From positions 1,984,001 through 2,048,000 of the forward strand of contig NZ_CP117884.1 in assembly GCF_028736235.1 (NCBI RefSeq): a stretch of 64,000 nt of DNA, written 5' to 3'. Positions within the stretch are counted from its first letter, which is position 1. Every line of letters begins with the position of its first letter. This DNA is from Lacticaseibacillus pabuli. GTDB lineage: Bacteria; Bacillota; Bacilli; Lactobacillales; Lactobacillaceae. The translations under genes were made by a program, and so were the position numbers. Under the pieces are notes generated by a model, which made no database searches, was not told where the DNA came from, and worked only from the letters and a program-made list of their open reading frames with translations. This document shows positions 56,318 to 64,000 of the stretch, in pieces.

Positions 56318-57462
56318 CGCCCCATCGTCGCTTGAACAGATTGCTTAACCTTTACAGGTTCATTGTTACGTTGTGTCGGCTGAACCTGCTCTGGCCCCTG
56401 GCTTTTTTCTTGATGTTGATCTTGAGACTTTTCCATTGATGCCGAAACGTCATTGATGATGGCGTTCGCGCCACGTTGAATGTCATTCATAATTGCTGCT
56501 TGTTGCTGCTCAGGCGCACCATCAACCGCTGTGAACTGATCTGTCCAGCCAGCAATATACGGCTTGGCACGTTCAAAAGTATTGATTCCCATGGACTTGC
56601 AGACAACATAGCTGGTCATCTCGGCTTGTAGTTCTTTGATCCCGCGATAGGTTTCTCCCAATACATCGTGAGTATCCCAGAACTTTGAAACGTCCTTACT
56701 TTCAGAGTTATGAAGCCGAACATGGGCAATCTCATGAACCAGTGTTGCAGCGTACTCTTCCTTACCCAGCCCCTGTTTCATAAAAATCTCGACAGGTTGG
56801 CCATCTGGTGTGCTGATTGCGGCACCTTTGGCCGCACCAAGCTTACCCGTAACTGTTGGAAAACGAGTTGTCGTTGAGTTTGTTACTGGTGCGCCAAGCT
56901 TGCTGGCTTCGTCACGCAAAGCCGCAATCAGCCGATCGACAGTTTCTGGATGCTTGTCGGGGAACTCGAAAGGCCGATTGGGAAAAATCTTGGGGTAGTC
57001 CGCTGCTTTGGCATTAGTCTGAGTAATATCAAAGACGCTGCCCAAGCTGAAGTACGTCCCTGATTGCGTCGGCACATTTGGATCCTTGGCGGCCACCTTT
57101 GCCTTCGTACCCGCACTAAGCTTGGAGTAGGGTACGAAGGCTTTAGACTCATCATCCAGATACCGTTTATACGAAACCGGCACTAGAATTTTGAGTCCAT
57201 GCTCGCCACGTTTGACGTGTAGCCCTTTATCCGACCAAGTCTTGTATGGCGCTACATATAAGGCATCTTCGTACTGTGAGCGGATCAAGGCTGTATTGCG
57301 AACCGAGTAGTTGTATTGGGTGGCCATGAAGTTCAGAAATTCTAAGCGATCCTTAGGTGACATCGAATCCATCCGAATTTTCGGAATGGCGTTGGTCATC
57401 AATTCCTTGATCTCTTTTTGTAACTCCTCTGGACTTTTCTTGGGATATTTCTTTTGAGCCAT
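56314..57462 (-). CDS. ArdC-like antirestriction / zinc metallopeptidase-like protein
   Basis: The 382-residue protein has an N-terminal ArdC-type ssDNA-binding region (FLNFMATQYNYSVRNTALIR ... YKTWSDKGLHVKRGEHGLKI). A zinc metallopeptidase domain has HEIAHVRLH (HEXXH) and ELQAEMTSYVVCKSMGI as the likely third-ligand helix. ArdC proteins shield incoming plasmid DNA from restriction. The C-terminal tail is Gln-rich. It sits in the leading half of the operon next to ssb, a place common for establishment functions. Confidence 0.85.
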   Translation of the reverse strand: MAQKKYPKKSPEELQKEIKELMTNAIPKIRMDSMSPKDRLEFLNFMATQYNYSVRNTALIRSQYEDALYVAPYKTWSDKGLHVKRGEHGLKILVPVSYKRYLDDESKAFVPYSKLSAGTKAKVAAKDPNVPTQSGTYFSLGSVFDITQTNAKAADYPKIFPNRPFEFPDKHPETVDRLIAALRDEASKLGAPVTNSTTTRFPTVTGKLGAAKGAAISTPDGQPVEIFMKQGLGKEEYAATLVHEIAHVRLHNSESKDVSKFWDTHDVLGETYRGIKELQAEMTSYVVCKSMGINTFERAKPYIAGWTDQFTAVDGAPEQQQAAIMNDIQRGANAIINDVSASMEKSQDQHQEKSQGPEQVQPTQRNNEPVKVKQSVQATMGR

Positions 57463-57464
57463 TG

Positions 57465-57695
57465 CTAGACCTCCTTCCTAAAAAATTCTGATTTGGTCAG
57501 CACTGGCGTGAAGTCGTCATCCGAATCATCGTCTGTGGCGTCTTGCTGCAGACGAGCGTCGGCATCATCAAGCATGGCTTGCAGAACAGCTGCGCGTTCA
57601 CGAGTGACCACTGCAATCACACGATCACCGGTCGCACAGTCCACGCCGGTGATCTGCGGCCCGATCACCGACTCCAAAATGATTAAGTCTTCCAT
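57465..57695 (-). CDS. small acidic hypothetical protein
   Basis: The 76-residue acidic protein (MEDLIILESVIGPQITGVDC ... LQQDATDDDSDDDFTPVLTK) lies between ssb and the ArdC-like gene, two bases before the latter. Its strand-rich N-terminus and Asp-rich tail are unlike anything I recognise. Negative charge and location would suit DNA mimicry or antirestriction, but that is speculation. Confidence 0.6.
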   Translation of the reverse strand: MEDLIILESVIGPQITGVDCATGDRVIAVVTRERAAVLQAMLDDADARLQQDATDDDSDDDFTPVLTKSEFFRKEV

Positions 57696-57704
57696 AGCAA
57701 CCTC

Positions 57705-58175
57705 CTAGCCCCGTGACTGGTAAGGGTCATCATAAGGAGACCGTCCGAAACTCGACTCTGGCATTGGTGGCTGCTGAGCTTGTGATTCCTGGCGTGATTG
57801 AGCACTACGTTGTTGCGCCTGACGTGGAACAGGCGCTTCATCCGCGCTATCTGCCATGATGTAGTAATCAAACGCTTGGATCCGATAGCTGGTGTGCGCG
57901 TTACCGTCATCTGTTTGATAGGAGTTGGACGACCAGCAGCCGTTGATCAAAACAACAGTGCCTTGGCTTAAATGACCACTGTTGATCTCCTCAAGAAATT
58001 GTTCGGCCAAATCTCCTGAGAATTGCACTGGCGCTGAGTCCGTGTGGACGTTGCCGTCATTGTAGTGACGCGTATTTTGCATATAAACTTGCACATATTT
58101 ACGACTCTTGCTCTCGCTTACCTTTGCTTGAGAGACAACAGTGCCCATGAACGAAATTGTATTTTGCATTTGCAT
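57705..58175 (-). CDS. ssb: single-stranded DNA-binding protein
   Basis: The 156-residue protein has an OB-fold: MQNTISFMGTVVSQAKVSES, KYVQVYMQNTRHYNDGNVH, QGTVVLINGCWSSNSYQTDD. A Gln/Pro/Ser-rich tail follows. The tail ends SPYDDPYQSRG, not the usual DDDLPF, so contacts with host replication proteins may differ. It probably coats the transferred strand in the recipient. Confidence 0.75.
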   Translation of the reverse strand: MQMQNTISFMGTVVSQAKVSESKSRKYVQVYMQNTRHYNDGNVHTDSAPVQFSGDLAEQFLEEINSGHLSQGTVVLINGCWSSNSYQTDDGNAHTSYRIQAFDYYIMADSADEAPVPRQAQQRSAQSRQESQAQQPPMPESSFGRSPYDDPYQSRG

Positions 58176-58197
58176 AATGTTATTTTCCTCTCTAATA

Positions 58198-58228
58198 AAA
58201 ACAGCGTCTCAATTAGGGACGCTGCTTA
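58198..58228 (-). terminator. terminator between the Ig-repeat gene and ssb
   Basis: On the minus strand cagcgtc...gacgctg is followed by TTTTT. It lies after the stop of the gene at 58243-59652 and 22 bp before the ssb start, dividing the operon. Confidence 0.8.
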
Positions 58229-58242
58229 GTCGTATATTCATT

Positions 58243-59652
58243 TCACTTCATTGCAACTTGAGAAGCCATCGTAGAGCCTGAATCAACCGCCGGAGCGGAT
58301 GATTCTAGCCCTTCTTCGGGATCACTAGTCGTTTCGGTATCTGAGTCTTGCACGGTAATTGTAGTGCTTGCAGTCGTCTGTTGTCCAAACTTGTCGGTAA
58401 CAGTGTAGGTGAGCTTATACTGACCGGGAGTATCCGAATCGACATTACCAACAATTTCAATGCTTACGTCGCCATACTTGCTGGCAGCCGCAATATCATT
58501 AACCTGTACAGGTTCACCGGCTTTAACTGTAGTTGGGATCTTACTGATATCGAGTGTCGGCTTATCAGCAAACACCGTAACTTGCTGTGAAGCTGTGTCG
58601 AGCTCACCATTAGTATCCGCAATTTGGTAAGCCAAATCATAAATTCCCGGCTTGGACGTATCAACGCTACCACTTACGGCTACCCGACCAGACAGATTAC
58701 CGTCTTGGAAGTCTTTAGCCCAAACGCCACTCATTGCATCAAATGTAGTACCGACTTCGATCGATGTATTGGCATGAGTCACGTAAAGCACTGGTGCATC
58801 ATTGTAGATCACTACTTCACGTTTTGCACTCGCAGTGTGGCCAGCGCTATCAGTAACAGCATAGTGCACCCAATATGTGCCTGGTGTGTTCACATCGACC
58901 TCTGAAGCATCGACATGAACATCACTGATCAGGTTTCCGTCTTCAATGTCTCGTGCGGCCACACCTGTAAGATAATTGATATTGCCTTGATGCGCATGAA
59001 ACTTCATTGTCCCCAAGGCTAAGATCACAGGGGCATGATCAACTTTCACTGGTGTGGTTTGGCCGGAATTGTTGCCGGTATCTGGTACTGTAGCCGTTCC
59101 CTCATCGACTGGTAACGTAGGCGTCGTCTCTGCTGCACTCTGATCACCGTTAACGTTTCCAACATTATCAAGTGGCGTCAAAACTGCATCATCGTTGCTA
59201 ACATCTGCACCGGCTGACTTGCTGTCACTGTCTTTGCCTTTATCATCTTCAGCCAATGCCTTTGCCGCCAAAGCGACAAACTCCTTAGTAGTATCTGAGG
59301 TAACCGCCTTGGCCACCGCGCCAACTGGGTTAATGATGGCCTTCAAAATCTCATCAGCAGTCTTAGCGTCACCTTCTCCACTAAATAAGGAGTCCACAAG
59401 ATTGTCCGCAGATTTCGCTTGCTTATCTTGTTTTGACGATCCCGTCGCCGATTCGATCAATGAATCAGGTGAGCTTTTCTTTTTCGTGTGCTTCTTGACT
59501 GGCACTTGGATTTTGCTCGGGGTAGAACTGCTCTGGTTGCTGGCGATATTGTGTGCAAATAAACCGCCGCCACCGAGCACAATCGCTGAGAACAAAACGA
59601 TCAGCGGCCACTTACGCCGCTTCTTGTCATCCTCTTGTTGTTCAGATTTCAT
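58243..59652 (-). CDS. membrane-anchored Ig-like (DUF5011-type) repeat protein
   Basis: The 469-residue protein has a basic cytoplasmic start, one transmembrane helix (WPLIVLFSAIVLGGGGLFAH) and a Lys/Ser/Asp-rich linker. Three Ig-like repeats follow, each ending in the DUF5011 pattern (VDVNTPGTYWVHYAVTDSAG; VDTSKPGIYDLAYQIADTNG; VDSDTPGQYKLTYTVTDKFG). There is no sorting motif. It would stand on the outer face and could bridge mating cells or support the channel. Confidence 0.85.
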   Translation of the reverse strand: MKSEQQEDDKKRRKWPLIVLFSAIVLGGGGLFAHNIASNQSSSTPSKIQVPVKKHTKKKSSPDSLIESATGSSKQDKQAKSADNLVDSLFSGEGDAKTADEILKAIINPVGAVAKAVTSDTTKEFVALAAKALAEDDKGKDSDSKSAGADVSNDDAVLTPLDNVGNVNGDQSAAETTPTLPVDEGTATVPDTGNNSGQTTPVKVDHAPVILALGTMKFHAHQGNINYLTGVAARDIEDGNLISDVHVDASEVDVNTPGTYWVHYAVTDSAGHTASAKREVVIYNDAPVLYVTHANTSIEVGTTFDAMSGVWAKDFQDGNLSGRVAVSGSVDTSKPGIYDLAYQIADTNGELDTASQQVTVFADKPTLDISKIPTTVKAGEPVQVNDIAAASKYGDVSIEIVGNVDSDTPGQYKLTYTVTDKFGQQTTASTTITVQDSDTETTSDPEEGLESSAPAVDSGSTMASQVAMK

Positions 59653-59657
59653 TTATG

Positions 59658-60953
59658 TCACTCTCCTAATGTTTGTAACTGATGAGTAAACGCTTGGACA
59701 TTAGCCGTTGCACTCTTACGCTCAGCAGTGGGCTTCGTCTTATCGTTGGCGTCGCGTTGATACTTTTCAATTGCCTGCTGATAGATACGGCCAGTATCAA
59801 TGACCTTCTCTAGGGACTTATTGTTCAACGTCTTGTTGAGTGCTGTTGCCTCGTCAAAGCGTGCTGCGTGAACATATCCCAGCGCAATCGCTAATGTAAG
59901 TTTGGAGCTATTCAGATCCGCATTCAGCACGGCTGCTTGATCAAGCTGATTTGTTTTAACATAAGCGATGGCTAGCATTGTCTTCCGCAACGTCGTCATC
60001 TTTGCTTGAGTAGACAGATCAACGACTTTAGAATACTTGGCCTGCTTAAAGGCTAAATCGAACTTACCCTCGTCTGTTGGATAGGCTTCAACAAACTTTT
60101 TCAAAGTCTTTTCACTACTACTTGCCGCCAGCTTGTCCTCAATTGCAGATTGCTTTTTTGGATATGCTTTAGCAGCAGCTAGGTATTCCTTCTTATCAAT
60201 CAGTTCCGAGTACGTCGGTGGTTGATTCACACTACTCAAAACACTATGACTGACCACAAAAAGAGTGAAACAAGCTACCAATACACCCAGTACCACAAAA
60301 CACCGGCGGAGAGCTATTTTACTTGGCCGCCAGTTATGCGGACGGGGCTTTTGCGGCTTATCCTCGTGTGGCTCTGACTTAACGACAGCAGGTACTTTCG
60401 TGGCAACTGGGTCGACAAAATCCTCGATTATCTCTCGCATACTGGATACTTTCGGCTCTGCCGCAGTCGGTGCTATATCAGGTTCTTCAACGTGTTCATC
60501 AGAGTACTGCTTTTGGGTTGAGCAATCGTCAGGGTTCGATGACTCGCTCGTAGACTCCTCAGGATGCACCTCTTGATCCGCCGTAGACGCGGTATCGGTT
60601 GCTAGTTGAACCTTGTTTTCGGCTTGAAGCTGTTGACCAAGCTGATCTAAGAATTTTTTCTTTTCAGTATCGGGGGAATCGGCGAAAAGATCGGACGACA
60701 GCGTGTGTTGGACCACAGCAAGCAAGTTATTGATGTAAGAAAGGTGCTTCCCAAATTCAAGTTGATCAACAAAGACGCTTTCGTCATTATCACCGTGAAT
60801 CACCATCACAATAGCTTCACTGAATTGATGATCGATCGCGTACTGCTCAGCTTCATTAAGCAAGCGTTGTCCGACGTTTAGCGAGTACCGATGCGATTTA
60901 GACTTCAGCACTCGACGTAACTTACGTGCGCCTTGGAAACTAACAGAAAGCAT
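59658..60953 (-). CDS. single-pass membrane protein with TPR-like external domain
   Basis: The 431-residue protein has a soluble N-terminal domain of about 120 residues, an acidic Ser/Glu-rich linker and one transmembrane helix (RRCFVVLGVLVACFTLFVVS). The C-terminal domain is all-helical (TLRKTMLAIAYVKTNQLDQA; LTLAIALGYVHAARFDEATA) with TPR-like spacing. The layout recalls T7SS EssB, but the sequence does not prove relation. It lies between the pilin-like and Ig-repeat genes and is probably a structural part of the transfer system. Confidence 0.75.
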   Translation of the reverse strand: MLSVSFQGARKLRRVLKSKSHRYSLNVGQRLLNEAEQYAIDHQFSEAIVMVIHGDNDESVFVDQLEFGKHLSYINNLLAVVQHTLSSDLFADSPDTEKKKFLDQLGQQLQAENKVQLATDTASTADQEVHPEESTSESSNPDDCSTQKQYSDEHVEEPDIAPTAAEPKVSSMREIIEDFVDPVATKVPAVVKSEPHEDKPQKPRPHNWRPSKIALRRCFVVLGVLVACFTLFVVSHSVLSSVNQPPTYSELIDKKEYLAAAKAYPKKQSAIEDKLAASSSEKTLKKFVEAYPTDEGKFDLAFKQAKYSKVVDLSTQAKMTTLRKTMLAIAYVKTNQLDQAAVLNADLNSSKLTLAIALGYVHAARFDEATALNKTLNNKSLEKVIDTGRIYQQAIEKYQRDANDKTKPTAERKSATANVQAFTHQLQTLGE

Positions 60954-60970
60954 TGGTACTCACCTTCCTT

Positions 60971-61189
60971 TTAAGCTGCTTTCAGCCAGGATACAATCGC
61001 CGCAGCCGCAATCGTAATCAACAACCCAATTGCAACGTTTTTTAGTCCATCACGGGCTTGTTCAACCTTTTGCGGGTTCTTCTCCATGTGCGCCATGCCG
61101 TAAATCCCCAACTTGACCGTCGCATACAGTCCAGAAATTGTCCCGATTGCTGTAATGATGTATTGCAGAATTGTGGTGACTTTACTCAT
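60971..61189 (-). CDS. small two-helix protein, VirB2-like pilin candidate
   Basis: The 72-residue protein has two hydrophobic helices (QYIITAIGTISGLYATVKLGIYGMA; LKNVAIGLLITIAAAAIVSWL) and a polar loop (HMEKNPQKVEQARDG). Size, topology and position ahead of T4SS genes fit TrbC/VirB2-type subunits of Gram-positive systems. There is no classical long signal peptide. It overlaps the upstream gene by eight bases. Confidence 0.7.
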   Translation of the reverse strand: MSKVTTILQYIITAIGTISGLYATVKLGIYGMAHMEKNPQKVEQARDGLKNVAIGLLITIAAAAIVSWLKAA

Positions 61190-61412
61190 GTTGTTGGCTC
61201 CTTTCTACGGCGCTTTTTCCCCCATTCAAAGTATTTGCGGCAAGAGGATTCTTTGCTACTTGCCCCAATGCCTTCACAATGGTGTCTGTATTTTCATCGA
61301 TAACCGCCTGGTATTGGTCATACAGCCACTGATCCGGATCGACTCCACTGATCTTTAGAACTGTCGTCGCCAGTTTCCGTGTACGACTCAAATCGCCTTT
61401 ATTCACTGCCAT
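61182..61412 (-). CDS. small hypothetical protein, first gene of transfer core
   Basis: The 76-residue soluble, helical protein (MAVNKGDLSRTRKLATTVLK ... GGKSAVERSQQHE) is preceded by AGGAGG. It overlaps the VirB2-like gene by eight bases. No family was recognised. The 226-bp gap upstream, after the surface-protein terminator, should contain the promoter of the transfer core, but I could not pick out clear -35 and -10 boxes. Confidence 0.65.
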   Translation of the reverse strand: MAVNKGDLSRTRKLATTVLKISGVDPDQWLYDQYQAVIDENTDTIVKALGQVAKNPLAANTLNGGKSAVERSQQHE

Positions 61413-61561
61413 AGCTACCTCCTATTGTTGAGCTACCAATATCTTGATGAGCCAGCTAATTGATCAGTAGCGACTCATCCTTTTTGTTTTTTTGGTCTCT
61501 TGACCAACGTTGTCCGGGGGAGTTAAACCACCGCGCCAGTTACCTGACGGAATCGACGACA

Positions 61562-61594
61562 ACAAAAAAAGAGAAAGTCAATGACGACCTTCTC
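61562..61594 (-). terminator. terminator of the pilus/sortase operon
   Basis: On the minus strand agagaaggtc...gactttctct is followed by TTTTTTT. It lies 45 bp after the surface-protein stop and separates the pilus genes from the transfer core. Confidence 0.85.
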
Positions 61595-61638
61595 TTCTGG
61601 ACCAAATTAAGCTGATCCGTAGGTTTGGAAATTAATCC

Positions 61639-62502
61639 TTATTCAGTTTTACGTTTCTTGACCACTGCGCCAGCACCAACTGCTCCTAACACTGCTAGAC
61701 TCATACCAGCCACAGTCGTTCCTGCATCCAGTGTGTGCCCAGTCTGTTGTAACTTTGTTGTCGTTACTGGCTTGGGTGTGACCCCTGATTTTGGTTCGAT
61801 CACCTGTTTTGCCGGAAAGTTACCATCATTATCGGCAACTGGCAAGACTAAGGTAAAACTAGCCGCTTGATCCACACGATTCGGCGAAGCTGTGTTAACG
61901 AACGTATAAGCTTTATAGCTGTGAGCAGGTACCGTTACTTGAATGTCTAAAACGCCGGGCTCTCCGTTGACAGTCTTGGTCACACCGCTATTCACAAGTT
62001 GATAGTCATCCGCTTTACCAGCTTCAGCACTTAACGTTAACTGAATCTGAGCCATTGCATCTGTATCCTTGGTATCCGCCTTTTGAGACTTCACCAGCTC
62101 ATCAAAACGCGGTGTCACATCATAAACTTTCCAAGTCGATCCGTTAACTCCCGCATTAAAAGTGCTGGCAAGCTCTTTGTCAGCCGCTCCTTGGGTAGGC
62201 GTTACTTGATGGATCTCAATAACTTGCTTCACAGCCTGTTCTGCCTCAGCAGGAGTCAACAGCACTTTGGTAGCCGTCACCGCTTCGGTCTCAGAACTGC
62301 TTGAGCTTGAATCAGTATCCTGAGTGATCACGTTTGCTTCATCGCCGCCCTCCTCAGAAGCATTACTGTTTACAACGCTCGAGCTACTAGCTACTGCGAC
62401 ACCAGTATCAGTCGATGCAAACACGGTCGCACTTGAGCCCATACTCAGTGCAACGCCGCAAATAAATAACGCCGAGACGACGCTTTGCTTACTTAGTTGC
62501 AT
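61639..62502 (-). CDS. sortase-anchored surface protein (LQQTG variant)
   Basis: The 287-residue protein has a signal peptide (MQLSKQSVVSALFICGVALS ... TVFAS), an Asp/Ser-rich stretch and one or two folded regions (STWKVYDVTPRFDELVKSQK; LTLSAEAGKADDYQLVNSGV). It ends in a sorting signal: LQQTGH, hydrophobic helix, KKRKTE. The motif departs from LPXTG by Gln for Pro. It overlaps the sortase gene by 14 bases. It may be a minor pilin or mating adhesin. Confidence 0.82.
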   Translation of the reverse strand: MQLSKQSVVSALFICGVALSMGSSATVFASTDTGVAVASSSSVVNSNASEEGGDEANVITQDTDSSSSSSETEAVTATKVLLTPAEAEQAVKQVIEIHQVTPTQGAADKELASTFNAGVNGSTWKVYDVTPRFDELVKSQKADTKDTDAMAQIQLTLSAEAGKADDYQLVNSGVTKTVNGEPGVLDIQVTVPAHSYKAYTFVNTASPNRVDQAASFTLVLPVADNDGNFPAKQVIEPKSGVTPKPVTTTKLQQTGHTLDAGTTVAGMSLAVLGAVGAGAVVKKRKTE

Positions 62503-63325
62503 TGTTTCCCTTCTTTCTCCATTTCGTGATGATAAACGCCACCAACGGAATCACCAATAAGATAACGGCCACAATCAACTCAAGCCGATAATTCATCAAG
62601 TAAGCCCAAAATGAGATTTGCTTTTGCTGACCATCATATGCCACTCGTTTGGCCGTGACGTGCAACCGTTGCTTGTTTTGGAGTAACGGATAGCAGGTGA
62701 TCAACGTCAACAGGTCTTGCCCCTTTTTTGGTGATAAATCTTTTACATAGGTTGGTGCATGCACGCCATCTCCTTGCTTGGCACGATTGATGACCTTATA
62801 TTCCAGCATCTTTTTCCCAGCCTTAATATAAATTTTGTCCCCATTTCTCAGATCAGAGATCCAAGTAAACAAAGGCTTGGTCTTACCTGAATGTCCATCA
62901 ATAACCGCGTGCGTTCCTGCACCTCCACCTAAAGGCGATGAGGCCGGCAACCAACCTGCCCCAATCTCCAATGCAGCATCGGAAGAATCAGAAAAGATCG
63001 GCAAGCGTAGGGCAATCTTTGGAATCATGACCGCACCAATGGTTTTCAACTGCTGATTCTGAAGATTGATATCGCTAGTCGTCCCTTTGGTTTGCTTTCG
63101 TGCTTGCTGCTCAATTACCGCACCTTGATGGTCTAGGCTATTAATATCAATCTGCTGTTGGCGATAAGTTTCAAATTGGGTGTATCCGTAGTAGCCAACT
63201 GCGCTTAATACGACGACTAGACAAGCCACAAACAAGATCCACATGCCACGACGCCGTCTGCTGTTGTGGTATGCTGTTAGCTTCGTCGCCGTGTCTAATA
63301 ATGTCTTTGGTTGTCTATTTGGCAT
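62489..63325 (-). CDS. class C (pilus) sortase
   Basis: This 278-residue sortase has an N-terminal transmembrane helix (MWILFVACLVVVLSAVGYYG) and a lid-like region (SDSSDAALEIGAGWLPASSP). The catalytic His is in GTHAVIDGHSGK, the Cys in LLTLITCYPLL and the Arg in KQRLHVTAKRV. A C-terminal transmembrane helix (LELIVAVILLVIPLVAFIIT) follows. Two membrane segments and the lid are marks of class C enzymes that polymerise pilin subunits. It lies three bases after the pilin stop. Confidence 0.95.
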   Translation of the reverse strand: MPNRQPKTLLDTATKLTAYHNSRRRRGMWILFVACLVVVLSAVGYYGYTQFETYRQQQIDINSLDHQGAVIEQQARKQTKGTTSDINLQNQQLKTIGAVMIPKIALRLPIFSDSSDAALEIGAGWLPASSPLGGGAGTHAVIDGHSGKTKPLFTWISDLRNGDKIYIKAGKKMLEYKVINRAKQGDGVHAPTYVKDLSPKKGQDLLTLITCYPLLQNKQRLHVTAKRVAYDGQQKQISFWAYLMNYRLELIVAVILLVIPLVAFIITKWRKKGNNATK

Positions 63326-63328
63326 ATA

Positions 63329-64000
63329 CTAAGCCACCTTGTGCTTCTTGACCTCGTAGACACTAATTGCCGCTACACCAGCGACAACGACAATGCTAAT
63401 GGCGATCATCGCCTTGAATTCATTGGACCCCGTATTTGGCAAGGTAGGCTTTGCATCGTCGCTGGCAACATAGACCGTGTTCGTGTAAGTGTTCGGCCCA
63501 ACGACGAATTTCTGGCTATGATTATTGAGTTCATAACCAGTTGGCGCCTTCACTTCTTGGAGAATGTAATTGCCAGCAATTAAACCTTTGATAGCAAAGT
63601 TCCCATCCTTATCAGAAGTCAAAATTCCCGCTTTGACATCAGAGGCTTTGTCAACCCATTGGGCTTCCGCAATCGCATCATCGTCAGCACCGTCCTTAAA
63701 TCCATTGAAGAACTTGCCATCAGCATTTTTGACAACAAATTGTGCCCCTTTAAGCGGCGTGCGCGCAATCCCAGTCCCAAAGAGTCCCGAAGACTGCTTC
63801 GTGAACCGAGCGCCATACGTGTAGACGGGAACTTTGTGCTTGATGTGACGAGTATGTTGCTTTCCGACAGTGGTTGGATGGTTCTGATACCCAAGATCAA
63901 ACGTGTTGTACAAGGCGGAGTCAATCATCGCATCATTATTGATCACTTCTGAGTAGGTGAGATTGATATCGCCCCCTTGATACTTGGCCACAGTATTGGA
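63329..64000 (-). CDS. SpaA-type pilin, C-terminal part (5' end outside window)
   Basis: The frame is open to the window edge. It shows two SpaA/Cna-B-like modules (TPLKGAQFVVKNADGKFFNG; GILTSDKDGNFAIKGLIAGN), an E-box (YILQEVKAPTGYELN), the sorting motif LPNTG and a helix plus KKHK tail. Such proteins are backbone pilins cross-linked by class C sortase. At least 220 residues are seen. It heads the sortase and surface-protein genes. Confidence 0.92.
   Translation of the reverse strand, partial: SNTVAKYQGGDINLTYSEVINNDAMIDSALYNTFDLGYQNHPTTVGKQHTRHIKHKVPVYTYGARFTKQSSGLFGTGIARTPLKGAQFVVKNADGKFFNGFKDGADDDAIAEAQWVDKASDVKAGILTSDKDGNFAIKGLIAGNYILQEVKAPTGYELNNHSQKFVVGPNTYTNTVYVASDDAKPTLPNTGSNEFKAMIAISIVVVAGVAAISVYEVKKHKVA

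Noticed and set aside
1..64000. CRISPR arrays, tRNA and rRNA genes
   Set aside because: No regularly spaced direct repeats, cloverleaf-like segments or rRNA-like sequence were seen. The only direct repeats are IS copies, terminal motifs and short operator-type units.

Overview
The window looks like part of a large, mosaic conjugative plasmid from a Lactobacillaceae host (Lactobacillus sensu lato or Pediococcus type). The basis is protein-level resemblance to families common in that group: MobL-type relaxase, Trs-like transfer proteins, IS30/IS1182/IS1380/IS66 elements, arsRDAB and small holin-like toxins. AGGAGG ribosome sites and the mix of moderate-GC backbone with AT-rich cargo fit the same picture. 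No replication initiator, rRNA, tRNA or CRISPR array is visible. The species cannot be fixed from the sequence alone.

Layout. 1-7.6 kb: nested mobile DNA around a serine recombinase and a type II toxin-antitoxin pair. An IS30 cuts a BRCT-domain gene, an IS21 replaces the toxin's C-terminus, and an IS66 with a perfect 8-bp target duplication sits in older IS21 and IS66 debris. 7.6-11.9 kb: a three-gene transposon (zinc-ribbon protein, DDE transposase, AAA ATPase) with Tn7/Tn5053-like ends, whose left end is split by a second IS30. 11.9-23.5 kb: chromosome-like fragments, namely an ABC permease/ATPase pair, a pncB fragment, a TetR-regulated drug-type ABC exporter and fetAB. They are separated by an IS1182 with one nonsense codon, a broken IS30, an IS3 and the first of four near-identical 1622-bp IS1380 copies. 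23.5-31.5 kb: plasmid accessory region with three type II toxin-antitoxin loci (one split by IS1380), a candidate type I toxin/antisense RNA module, small unknown genes and strongly structured non-coding DNA. 31.6-40.4 kb: an IS1380-bounded compound transposon carrying arsR-arsD-arsA-arsB-arsD, with matching 5-bp outer flanks. 40.4-64 kb: the conjugation region, all on the minus strand.

The conjugation region reads from the right edge leftwards: SpaA-type pilin, class C sortase, sorted surface protein, two small proteins (one a VirB2-like pilin candidate), a TPR-like membrane protein, an Ig-repeat membrane protein, SSB, an ArdC-like antirestriction/metalloprotease protein, VirD4, VirB6-like, VirB3/TrsC-like, TrsD-like, VirB4, a VirB1-like lysozyme/CHAP enzyme, a VirB8-like protein and a coiled-coil membrane protein. 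It then reaches an inverted-repeat-rich oriT candidate, relaxosome genes, MobL relaxase and a TOPRIM/primase-like protein. A second small holin-like toxin with a convergent antisense promoter lies just upstream of the virD4-like gene.

The least expected signals are the two candidate type I toxin/antisense modules, a GC-rich structured element present in three places next to toxin-antitoxin genes, the sortase-pilus genes leading the transfer operon, and the IS1380 compound arsenic transposon.
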